Part shown: piece by piece, positions 1 through 7,483 of the stretch | Numbering within the stretch: position 1 is the first letter of the stretch | How the letters are laid out: every line of letters begins with the position of its first letter | Assembly: GCA_963792365.1 (NCBI GenBank) | Contig: CAWBVW010000002.1 | Coordinates: 170,873 to 234,872 of the forward strand | Length of the DNA: 64,000 nt | Source of the DNA: JAOUGY01 sp963792365 | Lineage (GTDB): Bacteria > Actinomycetota > Acidimicrobiia > Spongiisociales > ZC4RG35 | Direction: 5' to 3' | Position numbers and translations under genes: made by a program | Notes under the pieces: generated by a model | What the model was told of the DNA's origin: nothing | Database searches by the model: none | The model's input: only the letters and a program-made list of their open reading frames with translations

Positions 1-1
1 C

Positions 2-634
2 CTGATCCAGGAGGGCAACCTCGGCTTGATGCGTGCGGTCGACCGGTTCGACTACCGCCGGGGCTTCAAGTTCTCGACGTACGCTTCGTGGTGGATTCGC
101 CAGGCAATTACGCGTTCGATCGCCGATCAGGCGCGAACCATCCGGGTGCCGATCCACGTGGTCGACATGATCAACAAGCTGACGCGCGTGCAGCGCGATC
201 TGGCCCAGGACCTGGGGCGTGAGCCCACGATCGAAGAGATTGCCCGTGATCTCGACGTCGACGCCGACCGTGTCGAGGAGCTTCAGGGCATCGCGGTCAA
301 CCCCGTGTCTCTGGAGACCCCTGTGGGCGAGGAGGACGACTCGACGCTCGGTGACTTCGTCGAAGACGAGTCGGCCGAAGTGCCGGTGGAGGCGGCCACC
401 TTCCGGTTGCTGCAGGAGTATCTCCAGCTAGCTCTGGAGAACCTCAACGACCGGGAGCGGCAGGTGCTGATCATGCGCTTCGGTCTCGCCGACGGCAGGG
501 TCAGAACCCTCGAAGAGGTGGGGGAGCAGTTCAGCGTCACCCGCGAGCGGATCCGTCAGCTCGAGACCAAGGCTCTCGCCAAGCTCCGCCATCCCAACAA
601 CTCCCGCAAGCTGGAAGACTTCCTTCGGGAGTGA
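2..634 (+). CDS. rpoD: Primary RNA polymerase sigma factor (sigma-70, RpoD/HrdB type), 5'-truncated by window edge
   Basis: Sigma subunit that directs core RNA polymerase to promoters. Only the C-terminal 210 codons are here; the reading frame is open from base 2 and the start lies outside the window. Visible parts are region 2 (LIQEGNLGLMRAVDRFDY, then FKFSTYASWWIRQA, the core-binding and -10 melting segment), region 3 (RTIRVPIHVVDMINKL), and region 4 with its helix-turn-helix (TLEEVGEQFSVTRERIRQLE) and the usual LRHP...LEDFL ending. The invariant STYASWWIRQAI block marks a primary or very close group-2 sigma factor rather than an ECF factor. The stop is 29 bp before the next start codon, so any toxin-antitoxin promoter must overlap this 3' end. 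Confidence 0.95.
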   Translation: MIQEGNLGLMRAVDRFDYRRGFKFSTYASWWIRQAITRSIADQARTIRVPIHVVDMINKLTRVQRDLAQDLGREPTIEEIARDLDVDADRVEELQGIAVNPVSLETPVGEEDDSTLGDFVEDESAEVPVEAATFRLLQEYLQLALENLNDRERQVLIMRFGLADGRVRTLEEVGEQFSVTRERIRQLETKALAKLRHPNNSRKLEDFLRE

Positions 635-646
635 GCGACACCACAT

Positions 647-656
647 ATGGTACCAT
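647..656. promoter_or_regulatory. Perfect 10-bp palindrome, candidate VapBC autoregulatory operator
   Basis: ATGGTACCAT is a perfect palindrome 7 bp upstream of the antitoxin ATG, and the half-site ATGGTA recurs at 659-664 running into the start codon. Ribbon-helix-helix antitoxins normally bind such short repeats over their own promoter. No Shine-Dalgarno sequence is visible before the ATG at 664, so translation may be leaderless. The operator role is inferred from position and symmetry only. Confidence 0.45.
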
Positions 657-663
657 GTATGGT

Positions 664-873
664 ATGTCGATAAAGACCACTATCTACCTTCCAGATGACT
701 TGAAAAGGGACCTGGAGAGGGAGGCAGCGCGCCGTGGCACCTCCGAAGCCGACGTGATCCGGACCGCCATCGCCGATGCGGTGCGCCATCCGAAGCCGCG
801 GGCCGGCATCATCGATGGAGAGCCGTTCGCCCAGTGCGCTGAGGAGTTGCTGGCCGGGTTCGGTGAACGGTGA
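664..873 (+). CDS. Ribbon-helix-helix antitoxin (VapB-like)
   Basis: 69-residue antitoxin expected to neutralise the downstream PIN toxin and repress the operon. The N-terminus (SIKTTIYLPDDLKRDLEREA) is a ribbon-helix-helix: a beta strand with alternating polar residues followed by helices rich in Arg/Glu. The C-terminal tail (about residues 45-69) is Pro/Gly-rich and would wrap the toxin. The reading frame is open further upstream, but the ATG at 664 is chosen because it starts exactly at the canonical strand. The stop overlaps the toxin GTG by four bases (GTGA), indicating translational coupling. Confidence 0.85.
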   Translation: MSIKTTIYLPDDLKRDLEREAARRGTSEADVIRTAIADAVRHPKPRAGIIDGEPFAQCAEELLAGFGER

Positions 874-1280
874 TCGTCGCCGACACCAGCGGGTTGCTCG
901 CGTTTTTCAATCGGAGAGAGCCCTCGCATGACGCCGTGCGACGGCTGGTGGAAGATGAAGCCGACCCACTGATCGTCTCCCCCTTCGTCGTTGCAGAGCT
1001 CGATTACCTCGTGGCGACACGATTGGGTGTCGACGCCGAGTTGGCGGCTGGTCGGGAGCTCGCAGGCGGAGCATATGTGCTGGCAGGCGTCGACGGATCA
1101 CACCTGATGCAGGCGATCGACGTCGTGGAGCGCTATCGAGATCAGGACATCGGTCTCGCAGACGCGTCGATCGTGGCCCTCGCAGACCGCTACGCCACGA
1201 AGTCGATTCTCACGCTCGACCGACGGCACTTCTCGGTACTGCGCCCACTCGACGGTGGTCGCTTCCGGATCGTCCCGTGA
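870..1280 (+). CDS. vapC: PIN-domain ribonuclease toxin (VapC-like)
   Basis: 136-residue PIN-domain RNase, partner of the antitoxin immediately upstream. The acidic metal-binding residues are all present: D5 in MIVADTSGLLAFF, E43 in VVAELDYL, D98 in GLADASIVALAD and D117 in ILTLDRRHF. The length is typical for VapC (about 130-140 residues). It starts at GTG 870 inside the antitoxin stop. The pair sits between a sigma factor gene and tRNA-Asn, just outside the integrated element. Family is secure; the RNA target cannot be deduced. Confidence 0.9.
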   Translation: MIVADTSGLLAFFNRREPSHDAVRRLVEDEADPLIVSPFVVAELDYLVATRLGVDAELAAGRELAGGAYVLAGVDGSHLMQAIDVVERYRDQDIGLADASIVALADRYATKSILTLDRRHFSVLRPLDGGRFRIVP

Positions 1281-1526
1281 CTACCGGTCGGAGGAGGCTT
1301 CGGCCGCCTTGCGCATTTCGCGGGCACCGGCCGAGAGGCCACCCGCCACACCGGACCTGAACAAGTCGGTCACCCCGCCGGCCTGGTCGAGGACCTGGGC
1401 GACGGCTGGGTGTTGTGCCGTCCTGGCGGACACGCGTTTGATCTGCTCGTATCGCTCCCGTCCCGCACGCGCTCCCAGCACGTATCCGGCCGCTGCACCC
1501 ACGATCAGTCCTGCTCGAAACCTCAT
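1281..1526 (-). CDS. Small YtxH-like membrane-associated protein
   Basis: 81-residue protein with an N-terminal glycine-rich hydrophobic helix (FRAGLIVGAAAGYVLGARAG) followed by a basic, then amphipathic helical region (RERYEQIKR...). This architecture is common in actinobacterial YtxH/gas-vesicle-like small proteins; no enzymatic motif is present. The frame is open to 1646, but the segment before the ATG at 1526 has no conserved character. The gene is convergent with the VapC toxin (stop codons abut) and divergent from tRNA-Asn. Function unknown. Confidence 0.6.
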   Translation of the reverse strand: MRFRAGLIVGAAAGYVLGARAGRERYEQIKRVSARTAQHPAVAQVLDQAGGVTDLFRSGVAGGLSAGAREMRKAAEASSDR

Positions 1527-1631
1527 GGTGTGCATTTTGGCATCCTCGAAGGTGCAACGGACTCGCTCAAGTCGATTCGAAGTTCGGCCGACGGGTATTA
1601 CCATGCCGGCTGCGTGGTTTCCCACGCGCCT

Positions 1632-1707
1632 TCCGGGGTAGCTCAATTGGCAGAGCGGCGGACTGTTAATCCGTAGGTTGTGAGTTCAAGTCTCACCCCC
1701 GGAGCCA
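1632..1707 (+). tRNA. tRNA-Asn (anticodon GTT), integration target
   Basis: Complete cloverleaf. Acceptor TCCGGGG (1632-1638) pairs with CCCCGGA (1697-1703). The D-stem is GCTC/GAGC. The anticodon stem GCGGA/TCCGT encloses the loop CTGTTAA with anticodon GTT at 1665-1667. The T-stem GTGAG/CTCAC encloses TTCAAGT. The discriminator is G1704 and CCA is encoded at 1705-1707. The 3' part from 1659 is duplicated at 18744-18791, so this tRNA is the attachment site of the adjoining integrase. Confidence 0.95.
1659..1706. repeat. Attachment-site repeat, tRNA end (attL-type)
   Basis: 48 bp covering the anticodon arm to the 3' end of tRNA-Asn. They match 18744-18791 at 47 positions: 40 bp (1667-1706) are identical, then one T/C mismatch in the anticodon, then 7 more identical bases. 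A direct repeat of a tRNA 3' end with an integrase gene just inside is the classic signature of tyrosine-recombinase integration. Confidence 0.9.
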
Positions 1708-1709
1708 TC

Positions 1710-1738
1710 ACGAAACCCCTGTTGACCAGGGGTTTCGT
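1710..1738 (+). terminator. Hairpin terminator after tRNA-Asn
   Basis: A 12-bp perfect stem, ACGAAACCCCTG (1710-1721) with CAGGGGTTTCGT (1727-1738), with a 5-nt loop TTGAC, begins three bases after the encoded CCA. The T-tract is weak (TGTCTCTT). It lies just inside the element, so it came with the element or was recreated there. Confidence 0.75.
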
Positions 1739-1820
1739 TGTCTCTTACCCCACCGCGCACGGCTGCCATTTTGGTCCCAGGGCGCGGAGAGGGCGCGCCA
1801 CGGGTCAGCCATCGCCGTTC

Positions 1821-2894
1821 TCACTTTGAGCGCTGCCGCTCCAACCGGTCGGCGATCTCGTCCTTGGTGTCTTCGTAGAGGTGCCCGTAGACATCCATGG
1901 TGACACGAATCGATGAGTGCCCGAGGTGCTCCCGTACGTGTCCAGGGTGGGCGCCGGCGGCGATGAGCAGCGAGGCACAAGTGTGTCGGAGGTCGTGAAT
2001 GCGCAGCCCTTCCTCGCCGAGCTTGGCGACAGCGGGGCTCCACACCCAGCGTCGGAAGTTGGACGAGCGTAGCGGCGTCTCGTTGTCTGTCACGAACAGC
2101 AGACCGTCCTGGGTGTCGCCTGTGAATCGCCCGATGTGCTCGCCCAGGACGTCGGCGACGAAGGGTGGGATTGCGATGGTGCGAGACTCCCAGGTCTTCG
2201 GAGGCACCGGGTGTAGCCGACCCTTGACCTCGGAGAGGGTCTCGCTGACCACGATCCTGCGCCGCAGCAGGTGCACATACTCCGGCTTGAGGCCGACTGC
2301 TCCCGCCCAGCGAAGGCCTCCGTACGCCAGAACGTAGATCAGTCCGCGATACCGGCGAGGGACGAGGTCGGCGAGTTCGTCCACCTGGTCGGAGGTGAGA
2401 AACCGCGGTGTTCGGCGAGTTGCCCGCGGCAGCGGTGTTCCGTCGGCCGGATTGGACGCCAAACGCCGGGCTCGCACCGCCGCCTTGAGGATCATCGACA
2501 GGAGCTGATGCGCTTGTCGGGTGCGGCTGGCGGAGAGTCCGCGGTCGGTGAGTTCGACGACCCAGGTTTCGATCATGAGGGGATCGATGGCGGCCAGGGG
2601 GAGCTGACCGAAGCGAGGAAGGAGGTGGACGGTGAGGAGCGACTCGTAGCCGGCGAGGGTCTTGGGTTTGAGGTGGCGGCGGGTGTCGAGCCAGGGAATC
2701 GCCCAGTCGGCGAAGGTGGTGCGGGCGAGGCGGGGGTCGGTCCATTCGGAGCGGTCGAGGCGGGCTTGTTCATTGCGGAGCCATTTCTCGGCGTCGATCT
2801 TGCGGTCGAAGGTCTTGTTGCGGGTACCGGCACCCGTGATCGACAGCCGTGCCTTCCAGCGGCCGCTGTCGGTCTTGATGATCCATCCTGCCAT
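1821..2894 (-). CDS. Tyrosine recombinase / phage-type integrase
   Basis: 357-residue site-specific recombinase expected to integrate and excise the element at tRNA-Asn. It has an N-terminal arm-binding region (GRWKARLSITGAGTRNKTF), a SAM-like core-binding domain (about 60-160) and a C-terminal catalytic domain. The catalytic set is complete: R195 (GGLRWAG), K233 region, H300-x-x-R303 (HDLRHT), H326 (LGHSS) and nucleophile Y336 (DVYGHL). The start is set at ATG 2894 because AGGAGG lies 5 bases upstream, although the frame is open to 3050. It is transcribed toward the tRNA, with the excisionase-like gene 49 bp upstream. Confidence 0.93.
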   Translation of the reverse strand: MAGWIIKTDSGRWKARLSITGAGTRNKTFDRKIDAEKWLRNEQARLDRSEWTDPRLARTTFADWAIPWLDTRRHLKPKTLAGYESLLTVHLLPRFGQLPLAAIDPLMIETWVVELTDRGLSASRTRQAHQLLSMILKAAVRARRLASNPADGTPLPRATRRTPRFLTSDQVDELADLVPRRYRGLIYVLAYGGLRWAGAVGLKPEYVHLLRRRIVVSETLSEVKGRLHPVPPKTWESRTIAIPPFVADVLGEHIGRFTGDTQDGLLFVTDNETPLRSSNFRRWVWSPAVAKLGEEGLRIHDLRHTCASLLIAAGAHPGHVREHLGHSSIRVTMDVYGHLYEDTKDEIADRLERQRSK

Positions 2895-2943
2895 GAGCAC
2901 CTCCTCGTGATCGATCTGGCGCACGTGTGTCCTCGAGGCAACG

Positions 2944-3162
2944 CTACCCGCCGGCTCTGACACGCTTCTGTTCGGTTTGGCTTCCGTTGATTCGTTGGTT
3001 GATCCAGTGGGTGACGTCGCTGGTGCGGAAGCGGAGGTGGCGGCCGACACGGAAGCCGGGTGGGCCGTGGCCGCGGTGGCGCCATCCGTAGATGGTGGCG
3101 ACGGGGACGCCGAGGTAATCGGCGAGGTCCTGGACGCTGAGGAGACGGTCGAGGGTGTCCAT
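2944..3162 (-). CDS. Excisionase-like helix-turn-helix protein (MerR/Xis fold)
   Basis: 72-residue DNA-binding protein of the AlpA/Xis winged-helix type: LSVQDLADYLGVPVATIYGW is the helix-turn-helix, and GFRVGRHLRFRTSDVTHWI is the wing with the terminal W-I typical of excisionases. Encoded directly before the integrase on the same strand, it probably acts as recombination directionality factor and/or repressor of the int promoter. Five copies of CCCTGTCA/TGACAGGG lie just upstream and are its likely binding sites. The role is inferred from size, fold and position. Confidence 0.85.
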   Translation of the reverse strand: MDTLDRLLSVQDLADYLGVPVATIYGWRHRGHGPPGFRVGRHLRFRTSDVTHWINQRINGSQTEQKRVRAGG

Positions 3163-3184
3163 TTGCCCGCATTGTGGGCCTTGA

Positions 3185-3370
3185 CCCTGTCATCACGATG
3201 CCCGCAACCCTGTCACGGACCCTGTCAGGAACCCTCCAACTGCCGGGAGCGCACAGGGATCGCTCGGGATCGGACTGGATTGTTGGCGGCGCCGGAAACC
3301 CTTGCACGGCCGGGTTTGGGGCCGGTTTCGGCCGTCGGGTGACAGGGTTTTTGACACTCTGGTGACAGGG
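3185..3370. repeat. Five CCCTGTCA / TGACAGGG repeats upstream of xis-int
   Basis: CCCTGTCA occurs in direct orientation at 3185-3192, 3208-3215 and 3220-3227, and as its reverse complement TGACAGGG at 3340-3347 and 3363-3370, all in the noncoding stretch upstream of the xis-like gene. Spacing is 23, 12, 113-120 and 23 bp between successive starts. Iterated 8-mers in two orientations are typical of Xis or arm-type Int sites or of a repressor operator. The outermost copy coincides with the point where the neighbouring quinone oxidoreductase sequence breaks off. Confidence 0.6.
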
Positions 3371-3379
3371 TCGCGGTGT

Positions 3380-3734
3380 CTGATGCGAGGCGATGGACCG
3401 CGATCGCGTACTCGGCGAATGCCCCGGTCATCCAGCCGAACACGTTCTGGCCGACCTCGAAGCCGATGACACCAGGCCCGACCTGGACGACGACCCCGCA
3501 GGCTTCACGCCCGGGGATCTCATTGGCTGGACGGCGGAAGCCCTCGGCGAGGCGCACGATCCCCGGCGAGCCGGTCGCGAGGTGCCAGTCCATCGGGTTG
3601 ACCGTGCTCGCGGCGACCTCGATCAGCAGCTGTCCGGGCCCGGCGGATGGCACAGGCACCTCATCGAGTTCGATTGAATCGAGCCCATAGGCGCGCTGCA
3701 CGACGGCGGTCATGGTGTTCGGCGTTTCGGCCAT
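3380..3734 (-). pseudogene. Truncated zinc-free alcohol dehydrogenase / NADPH:quinone oxidoreductase (N-terminal 118 residues)
   Basis: N-terminal GroES-like half of a medium-chain quinone oxidoreductase: MTAVVQRAYGLDSIELDEVP, the VNPMDWH substrate-site segment and IPGREACGVVVQVGPGV are all present. Family-like sequence stops near HRLASDT (about 3380); the remaining reading frame to 3225 reads through noncoding repeats and has no Rossmann domain. A full enzyme would need about 200 more residues, so it should be inactive. It diverges from the TetR gene at 3865 and has a TTGACC-17-TATCTT promoter facing it. The break lies at a CCCTGTCA repeat of the int-xis module, suggesting rearrangement during acquisition. 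Confidence 0.75.
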
Positions 3735-3796
3735 GGCTGTCCCTCGTCTCTGGCCGGTCGTGTCACGGGACCTCGCCGGCTCGGTTTGTACGTCGT

Positions 3797-3847
3797 AAGA
3801 TAATCATACATTGTAAGGTGGTCAAGCCTTACCGTGTACGATATGAT
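3797..3847. promoter_or_regulatory. Divergent promoter with two TetR operator half-sites
   Basis: Leftward: TTGACC (3825-3820) and TATCTT (3802-3797) with 17-bp spacing, driving the truncated oxidoreductase. Rightward: TATGAT at 3842-3847 with a weak TGGTCA at 3819-3824 (17 bp) for tetR. Two 12-bp sites of the form CTTACNNNGTAY overlap these: CTTACAATGTAT on the minus strand at 3806-3817 and CTTACCGTGTAC at 3828-3839. Related sites recur before the gene at 4812. Confidence 0.6.
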
Positions 3848-3864
3848 GATGCTCCCGAGATGCG

Positions 3865-4569
3865 ATGAACCGACGAGCGGACACGATGAGCGAGCCCCGA
3901 ATGCCGTTGACGAAGGAGCGGGTGCTCGATGCAGCCGTCGCATTGGCCGACGGTTCGGGAATCGCCGCCGTCACCATGCGGAACGTTGCGGCCGCGCTGG
4001 GCGTCGAGGCGATGTCGCTCTACTACCACGTCGCCAACAAAGAAGCCCTGCTGGACGGAGTCGTCGACACGCTGCTCGTGGAGTTGGAGCGTGAACTCGG
4101 CGGCTTCGACTTCGACCTCGACGAGCCGTCCGAGTGGAAACCACTCCTGCGCGATCGGATCCTCACCGCCCGCAGGGTGATGCTCCGCCACCCCTGGGCC
4201 CCGGCGCTGATCGAGACCCGGGTCCGGATGACACCGACGATGCTGCGATACCTCGACTCCTTGCTCGGCATCCTGGTCGCGGGTGGTTTCTCTTACGATC
4301 TCGGTCACTACGCGATGCACGCGCTCGGGAGTCGGTCGCTGGGATTCAACCAGGAACTCTTCGTTCCCGACGATCCCGAAGCCGGTGCCGAAGAGAGCGA
4401 GGCGATGCTCGCAGAACTGGCACCCCAACTCCCGCACATGATGCAGATGATCGCCGAGGTCGCACACGAGGATCCAGACTCCACGCTCGGTTGGTGTGAT
4501 TACCAGGCCGAGTTCGAGTTCGGCCTCGACCTGCTCCTCGGCGGACTCGAACGCTCCCAGCGCGGCTAA
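3865..4569 (+). CDS. TetR-family transcriptional regulator
   Basis: About 234-residue TetR repressor. The N-terminal HTH is clear (VTMRNVAAALGVEAMSLYYHV, about residues 36-57), followed by NKEALLDGVVD and a long alpha-helical ligand domain of the TetR_C_1 kind. Start is ATG 3865 or ATG 3886 (MSEPRMPLTKERV); 3865 lies only about 11 bases from a plausible transcription start. Repeated CTTACNNNGTA sites on both sides of the gene suggest it represses the divergent oxidoreductase, itself and the membrane protein at 4812. The ligand is unknown. Confidence 0.88.
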   Translation: MNRRADTMSEPRMPLTKERVLDAAVALADGSGIAAVTMRNVAAALGVEAMSLYYHVANKEALLDGVVDTLLVELERELGGFDFDLDEPSEWKPLLRDRILTARRVMLRHPWAPALIETRVRMTPTMLRYLDSLLGILVAGGFSYDLGHYAMHALGSRSLGFNQELFVPDDPEAGAEESEAMLAELAPQLPHMMQMIAEVAHEDPDSTLGWCDYQAEFEFGLDLLLGGLERSQRG

Positions 4570-4682
4570 CGCCGGGACCCAGGCGACCGCCACACACCCC
4601 CATCGAGCACGCCATTGATCGGCCACGACCGCGCGCCCACAACCCGTGTGATCACCCGTCGATCGAAGCGACGAGAAACCCC

Positions 4683-4735
4683 TTGACAAACTTACGTTGT
4701 AATATGTACCTTACGCTGTACAACTTACAACGTAT
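4683..4735 (+). promoter_or_regulatory. Promoter region with TetR operator half-sites
   Basis: TTGACA (4683-4688) is followed by three sites matching the pattern seen upstream of tetR: CTTACGTTGTAA (4691-4702), CTTACGCTGTAC (4710-4721) and CTTACAACGTAT (4724-4735). ACGTTGTAA and TTACAACGT (4694-4702, 4725-4733) also form an inverted repeat. The arrangement fits repression of the membrane protein gene at 4812 by the adjacent TetR protein. Confidence 0.6.
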
Positions 4736-4811
4736 GAACACCTCGTACGTGTTCGAGAGGGAGACACCCCACCATGAACACGCTGACCCGACCACGTAGA
4801 ACGGACCAATC

Positions 4812-5252
4812 GTGAACATCGAAGACCAACTCATCGACATCAGAACACGAGCAACCATCTCCTCCCTCTGGGTGTTCTTCTTCATCAACCACTTCTTCAT
4901 GGCAATTCATGAGTTCGCCAATCCGGAGTTCATGGAAACTCTGCTCGCCGGCGAGTTCGCCGTCGGCGACACCACGCTGCTCATCGCGGCAGTCGCGCTC
5001 GAGCCGACGATTGCCATGATCGTTCTCTCCTGGGTCCTGCCGAGCAGAGCAAACTGGATCTCCAACGCCTCGGTCGCCGTATTCGCCATTGCACTCGAAG
5101 TAGCGTCCGGCCTCGACTCGGACCTGGACAACAAGTTCTTCATCGCTGCCGAACTCACAGGCCTGATCGCCATCATCGTCATCTCGGTCAAATGGCGGTC
5201 GAGGCTCAGACTCAACATGCCATTGGAACCAGCTCGAACTCTCGGGGAGTAA
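4812..5252 (+). CDS. Four-helix membrane protein, probable TetR target (DUF6326-like)
   Basis: 146-residue protein with four hydrophobic segments (about residues 14-36, 52-75, 84-101, 117-135) and no catalytic motif. The style resembles small DUF6326-type membrane proteins found beside TetR genes, but this assignment is from memory of the pattern and is tentative. Its promoter carries the TetR half-sites described at 4683-4735, so it is likely induced with the oxidoreductase remnant. Cellular role unknown. Confidence 0.7.
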   Translation: MNIEDQLIDIRTRATISSLWVFFFINHFFMAIHEFANPEFMETLLAGEFAVGDTTLLIAAVALEPTIAMIVLSWVLPSRANWISNASVAVFAIALEVASGLDSDLDNKFFIAAELTGLIAIIVISVKWRSRLRLNMPLEPARTLGE

Positions 5253-5769
5253 AGGTCACCGCACTGGGGCCCACGAGCACGGCCGCACCAACCGCCCGCC
5301 CAGGGCTGTTGCGGCACATCCGCTTCGCTACATCGGGACGATGTCCTCTGGGCAGCCGAACACCGCCCGGTCGAACGTGGAGTCCGACGAGGAGGACCGA
5401 TGACCGTCACGACCGAGAACGTGTGGGCCGACTTTCTGGCAGTCTTGGCCCGGTCGCCGAGCAGGTGTCGAGGGCGCGGTCGACCGCAACGTCCACCGGG
5501 GGACGGTCGCCGAACTCCGTGCTCTTACCCAAACCAGCTGAACCACCCAGATCAGCTGATCGGGAGCGATAACACCCATCTCTCCGAATGCGCGGGATCG
5601 AAGCCTCTTTGTGTCAAGTGGGTTGTTTTGGGCGCGGTGGACCTGGCCGGGTTCCCGGCCGGGGTGTAGGTTTGGGGGTGGCCCGGGGTGGCTTAGCTGA
5701 AGAGCCGGTGATCAGGATGTGAGGCCGGCCACGCGAGCTTTGGAGACGTTCCTGGGTGCCCCCCGGGCC
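5253..5769. other. 517-bp stretch with no supported gene
   Basis: No reading frame here resembles a known family. A short frame from ATG 5401 (MTVTTENVWADFLAVLARS) loosely recalls the N-terminus of SigZ-type sigma factors but loses all resemblance within 20 residues. A GGCCGGG-TT-CCCGGCC hairpin occurs at 5645-5660. The part nearest 5769 is presumably the end of the IS110 remnant. Confidence 0.5.
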
Positions 5770-6492
5770 CTAGCTGGTGCTGTTGTGCTGGTCGGCGATG
5801 AGGCGGCGATACACGGCGTCAGAGACGCGTCGTTTCAATGCTCGGAGAGCTTCCTTTTTCGTTTTGCCCTCGGCCAGTTTCTTGTCGTAGTAGACCCTGC
5901 CGGGGGTGTCGAAGCGGATCTGGGTGACGGCGGCCATGTGGATGGCGTGGTTCAGTTTCCGGTTGCCGCGCAGGCTGAGCCGATGCCGGCTCTTGCCCCC
6001 TGAGGAGTACTCGATGGGTGCGGTGCCGTTGTATGCGGCGTAGTGATCTGCGGTGGCGAACCGTGCCGGGTTGCCGGTGTATCCGATCAGGAACGCGGCC
6101 ACGATCGGGCCGACGCCGTAGACGTCGGTCACCGTGGTGCCCGAAGCAGCTACTGCCCGCCGAATCTGTGTCTTGTTGGTCTTGATGTCTCGATCGAGAC
6201 GGCGAATGTCGGCGAGATGGGTTCGGGCGTGGGCACGGCGTTGTTCTGAGACGTAGTCCAGGGTGCGCATGTTGCGCAGCAGTTGGCTGGCCCGGTTTGG
6301 TGACACCCGAGCTGGGATTCCGCCTGGTCGGAGCTGGACCAGTACCGAATGCAGGCGGCATACCGCCTGGGTCCTCAGCGTGAGGCGGCCGAGCGGGAGC
6401 GAAGGCGCGAGCGCAAAATGGCGGAGCGGGCGAGGAGCGAAGAGCGAGAGTCGCGAGACGAGCGCTGAGATTCCGAGGGTCGGCCGGGTCAA
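5770..6492 (-). pseudogene. IS110-family transposase remnant (C-terminal half only)
   Basis: The last 200 or so residues match the IS110/IS116/IS902 transposase C-terminal (Tnp_20) region: the coiled segment (QRRAHARTHLADIRRLDRDI), then VYGVGPIVAAFLIGYTGN, YAAYNGTAPIEYSSGGK and HRLSLRGNRKLNHAIHMAAV. The N-terminal RuvC-like DEDD nuclease domain is absent; sequence before about residue 43 is not family-like. A complete transposase is about 400 residues, so this copy cannot be active. The 5' noncoding end, which in IS110 elements would encode a bridge RNA, is also gone. Confidence 0.8.
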
Positions 6493-6711
6493 TCACCGCT
6501 ACCACTGGAAGCGGCGGGTGGCCCCCCAACGTCCTCGTGGCCCAACCGGCACGTCGTGCCCCGAGGCATGCAACTGGGACGCGGGTCACGAGCACATCGA
6601 GCTCCCCGAACTGTGAGAATTCGGATGGCGTCGCCCCGAGGTGTCGTGTCTTCCTGTGCAAGCCACCACAGCGCGTCGTCGGGAGGCGGTGGCCGTCCCA
6701 GGGAAGGACAG

Positions 6712-7482
6712 CTAGGTCCCGTGAGAGGTCAGCCAGCCGGCGAGTGAGTCGGCCCAGTGATCGTCGGTCTGTGAGTCCTCACGCCTGAGATCGCCGCCGA
6801 TGAGTCCGTCTCGGAGAACGACCACGCGCCGGGCCCGGGCGGCGACGTTCGGGTCGTGCGTGACCAGCACCACGGTGCGGCCTTCCCGATTGACCTCGGT
6901 CATGAGGTCCATGATCTCCTCCGCCATAGCGGCATTCAGGGCGCCGGACGGCTCGTCGCCGAAGACCACGTCCGGCGAGTTGATCAGGGCTCGAGCGATG
7001 GCGGCACGCTGCAGCTGGCCACCGGACGCCTGCGTGATCTCGCGATCCGCCAACTCCCCGATCCCGACCCGATCCAACAGCTGCCTGGCGCGGCTGACGA
7101 CGGCGTCGCGATCGTCCGGGGTGGCGGTGAACCCGGGGAGCACGACGTTGTCGAGGATGGTCAGGTTGCGCAGCAAGTGGACCTGTTGGAACACGAAACC
7201 CATTCGTGTCAATCGGAGGTCGGCCAGATCTCGCTGACGGAGCGCGGTGATCTCGACGGCGCCTGCACCGTCGACGTGGAGCGTCACCGTTCCCTCGGTG
7301 GCATCGTCCATTCCGCTCAGGCAGTACAACAGGGTGGATTTGCCAGAGCCCGACGGTCCCATGATTGCGACGAAGTCGCCTCGGTCGATGTCGAGGTCGA
7401 TGCCTCGAAGGGCCTTGGTTCGAGCGTCGCCTTCGCCGAAAGACTTGTGGATGCTGTGGGCAGTCAGGTGAACGGGGGACAT
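6712..7482 (-). CDS. ABC transporter ATPase, MacB/LolD type
   Basis: 256-residue ATPase for the FtsX-like permease upstream. Walker A is GPSGSGKS (42-49), the Q-loop FVFQQ lies near 96-100, the signature is ASGGQLQRAAIARAL (about 152, with A replacing the usual L), Walker B is VVFGDEPSGAL (172-182) and the H-loop is VLVTHD. This subfamily powers mechanotransmission-type exporters of lipoproteins, peptides or drugs. One base separates its ATG from the stop of the permease gene, so they are cotranscribed, as the last gene of a TetR-MFS-permease-ATPase operon. Confidence 0.93.
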   Translation of the reverse strand: MSPVHLTAHSIHKSFGEGDARTKALRGIDLDIDRGDFVAIMGPSGSGKSTLLYCLSGMDDATEGTVTLHVDGAGAVEITALRQRDLADLRLTRMGFVFQQVHLLRNLTILDNVVLPGFTATPDDRDAVVSRARQLLDRVGIGELADREITQASGGQLQRAAIARALINSPDVVFGDEPSGALNAAMAEEIMDLMTEVNREGRTVVLVTHDPNVAARARRVVVLRDGLIGGDLRREDSQTDDHWADSLAGWLTSHGT

Positions 7483-7483
7483 G

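Noticed and set aside
5401..5669. SigZ-like sigma factor start
   Set aside because: Resemblance limited to about 15 residues (TTENVWADFLA); nothing after it matches a sigma factor in any frame.
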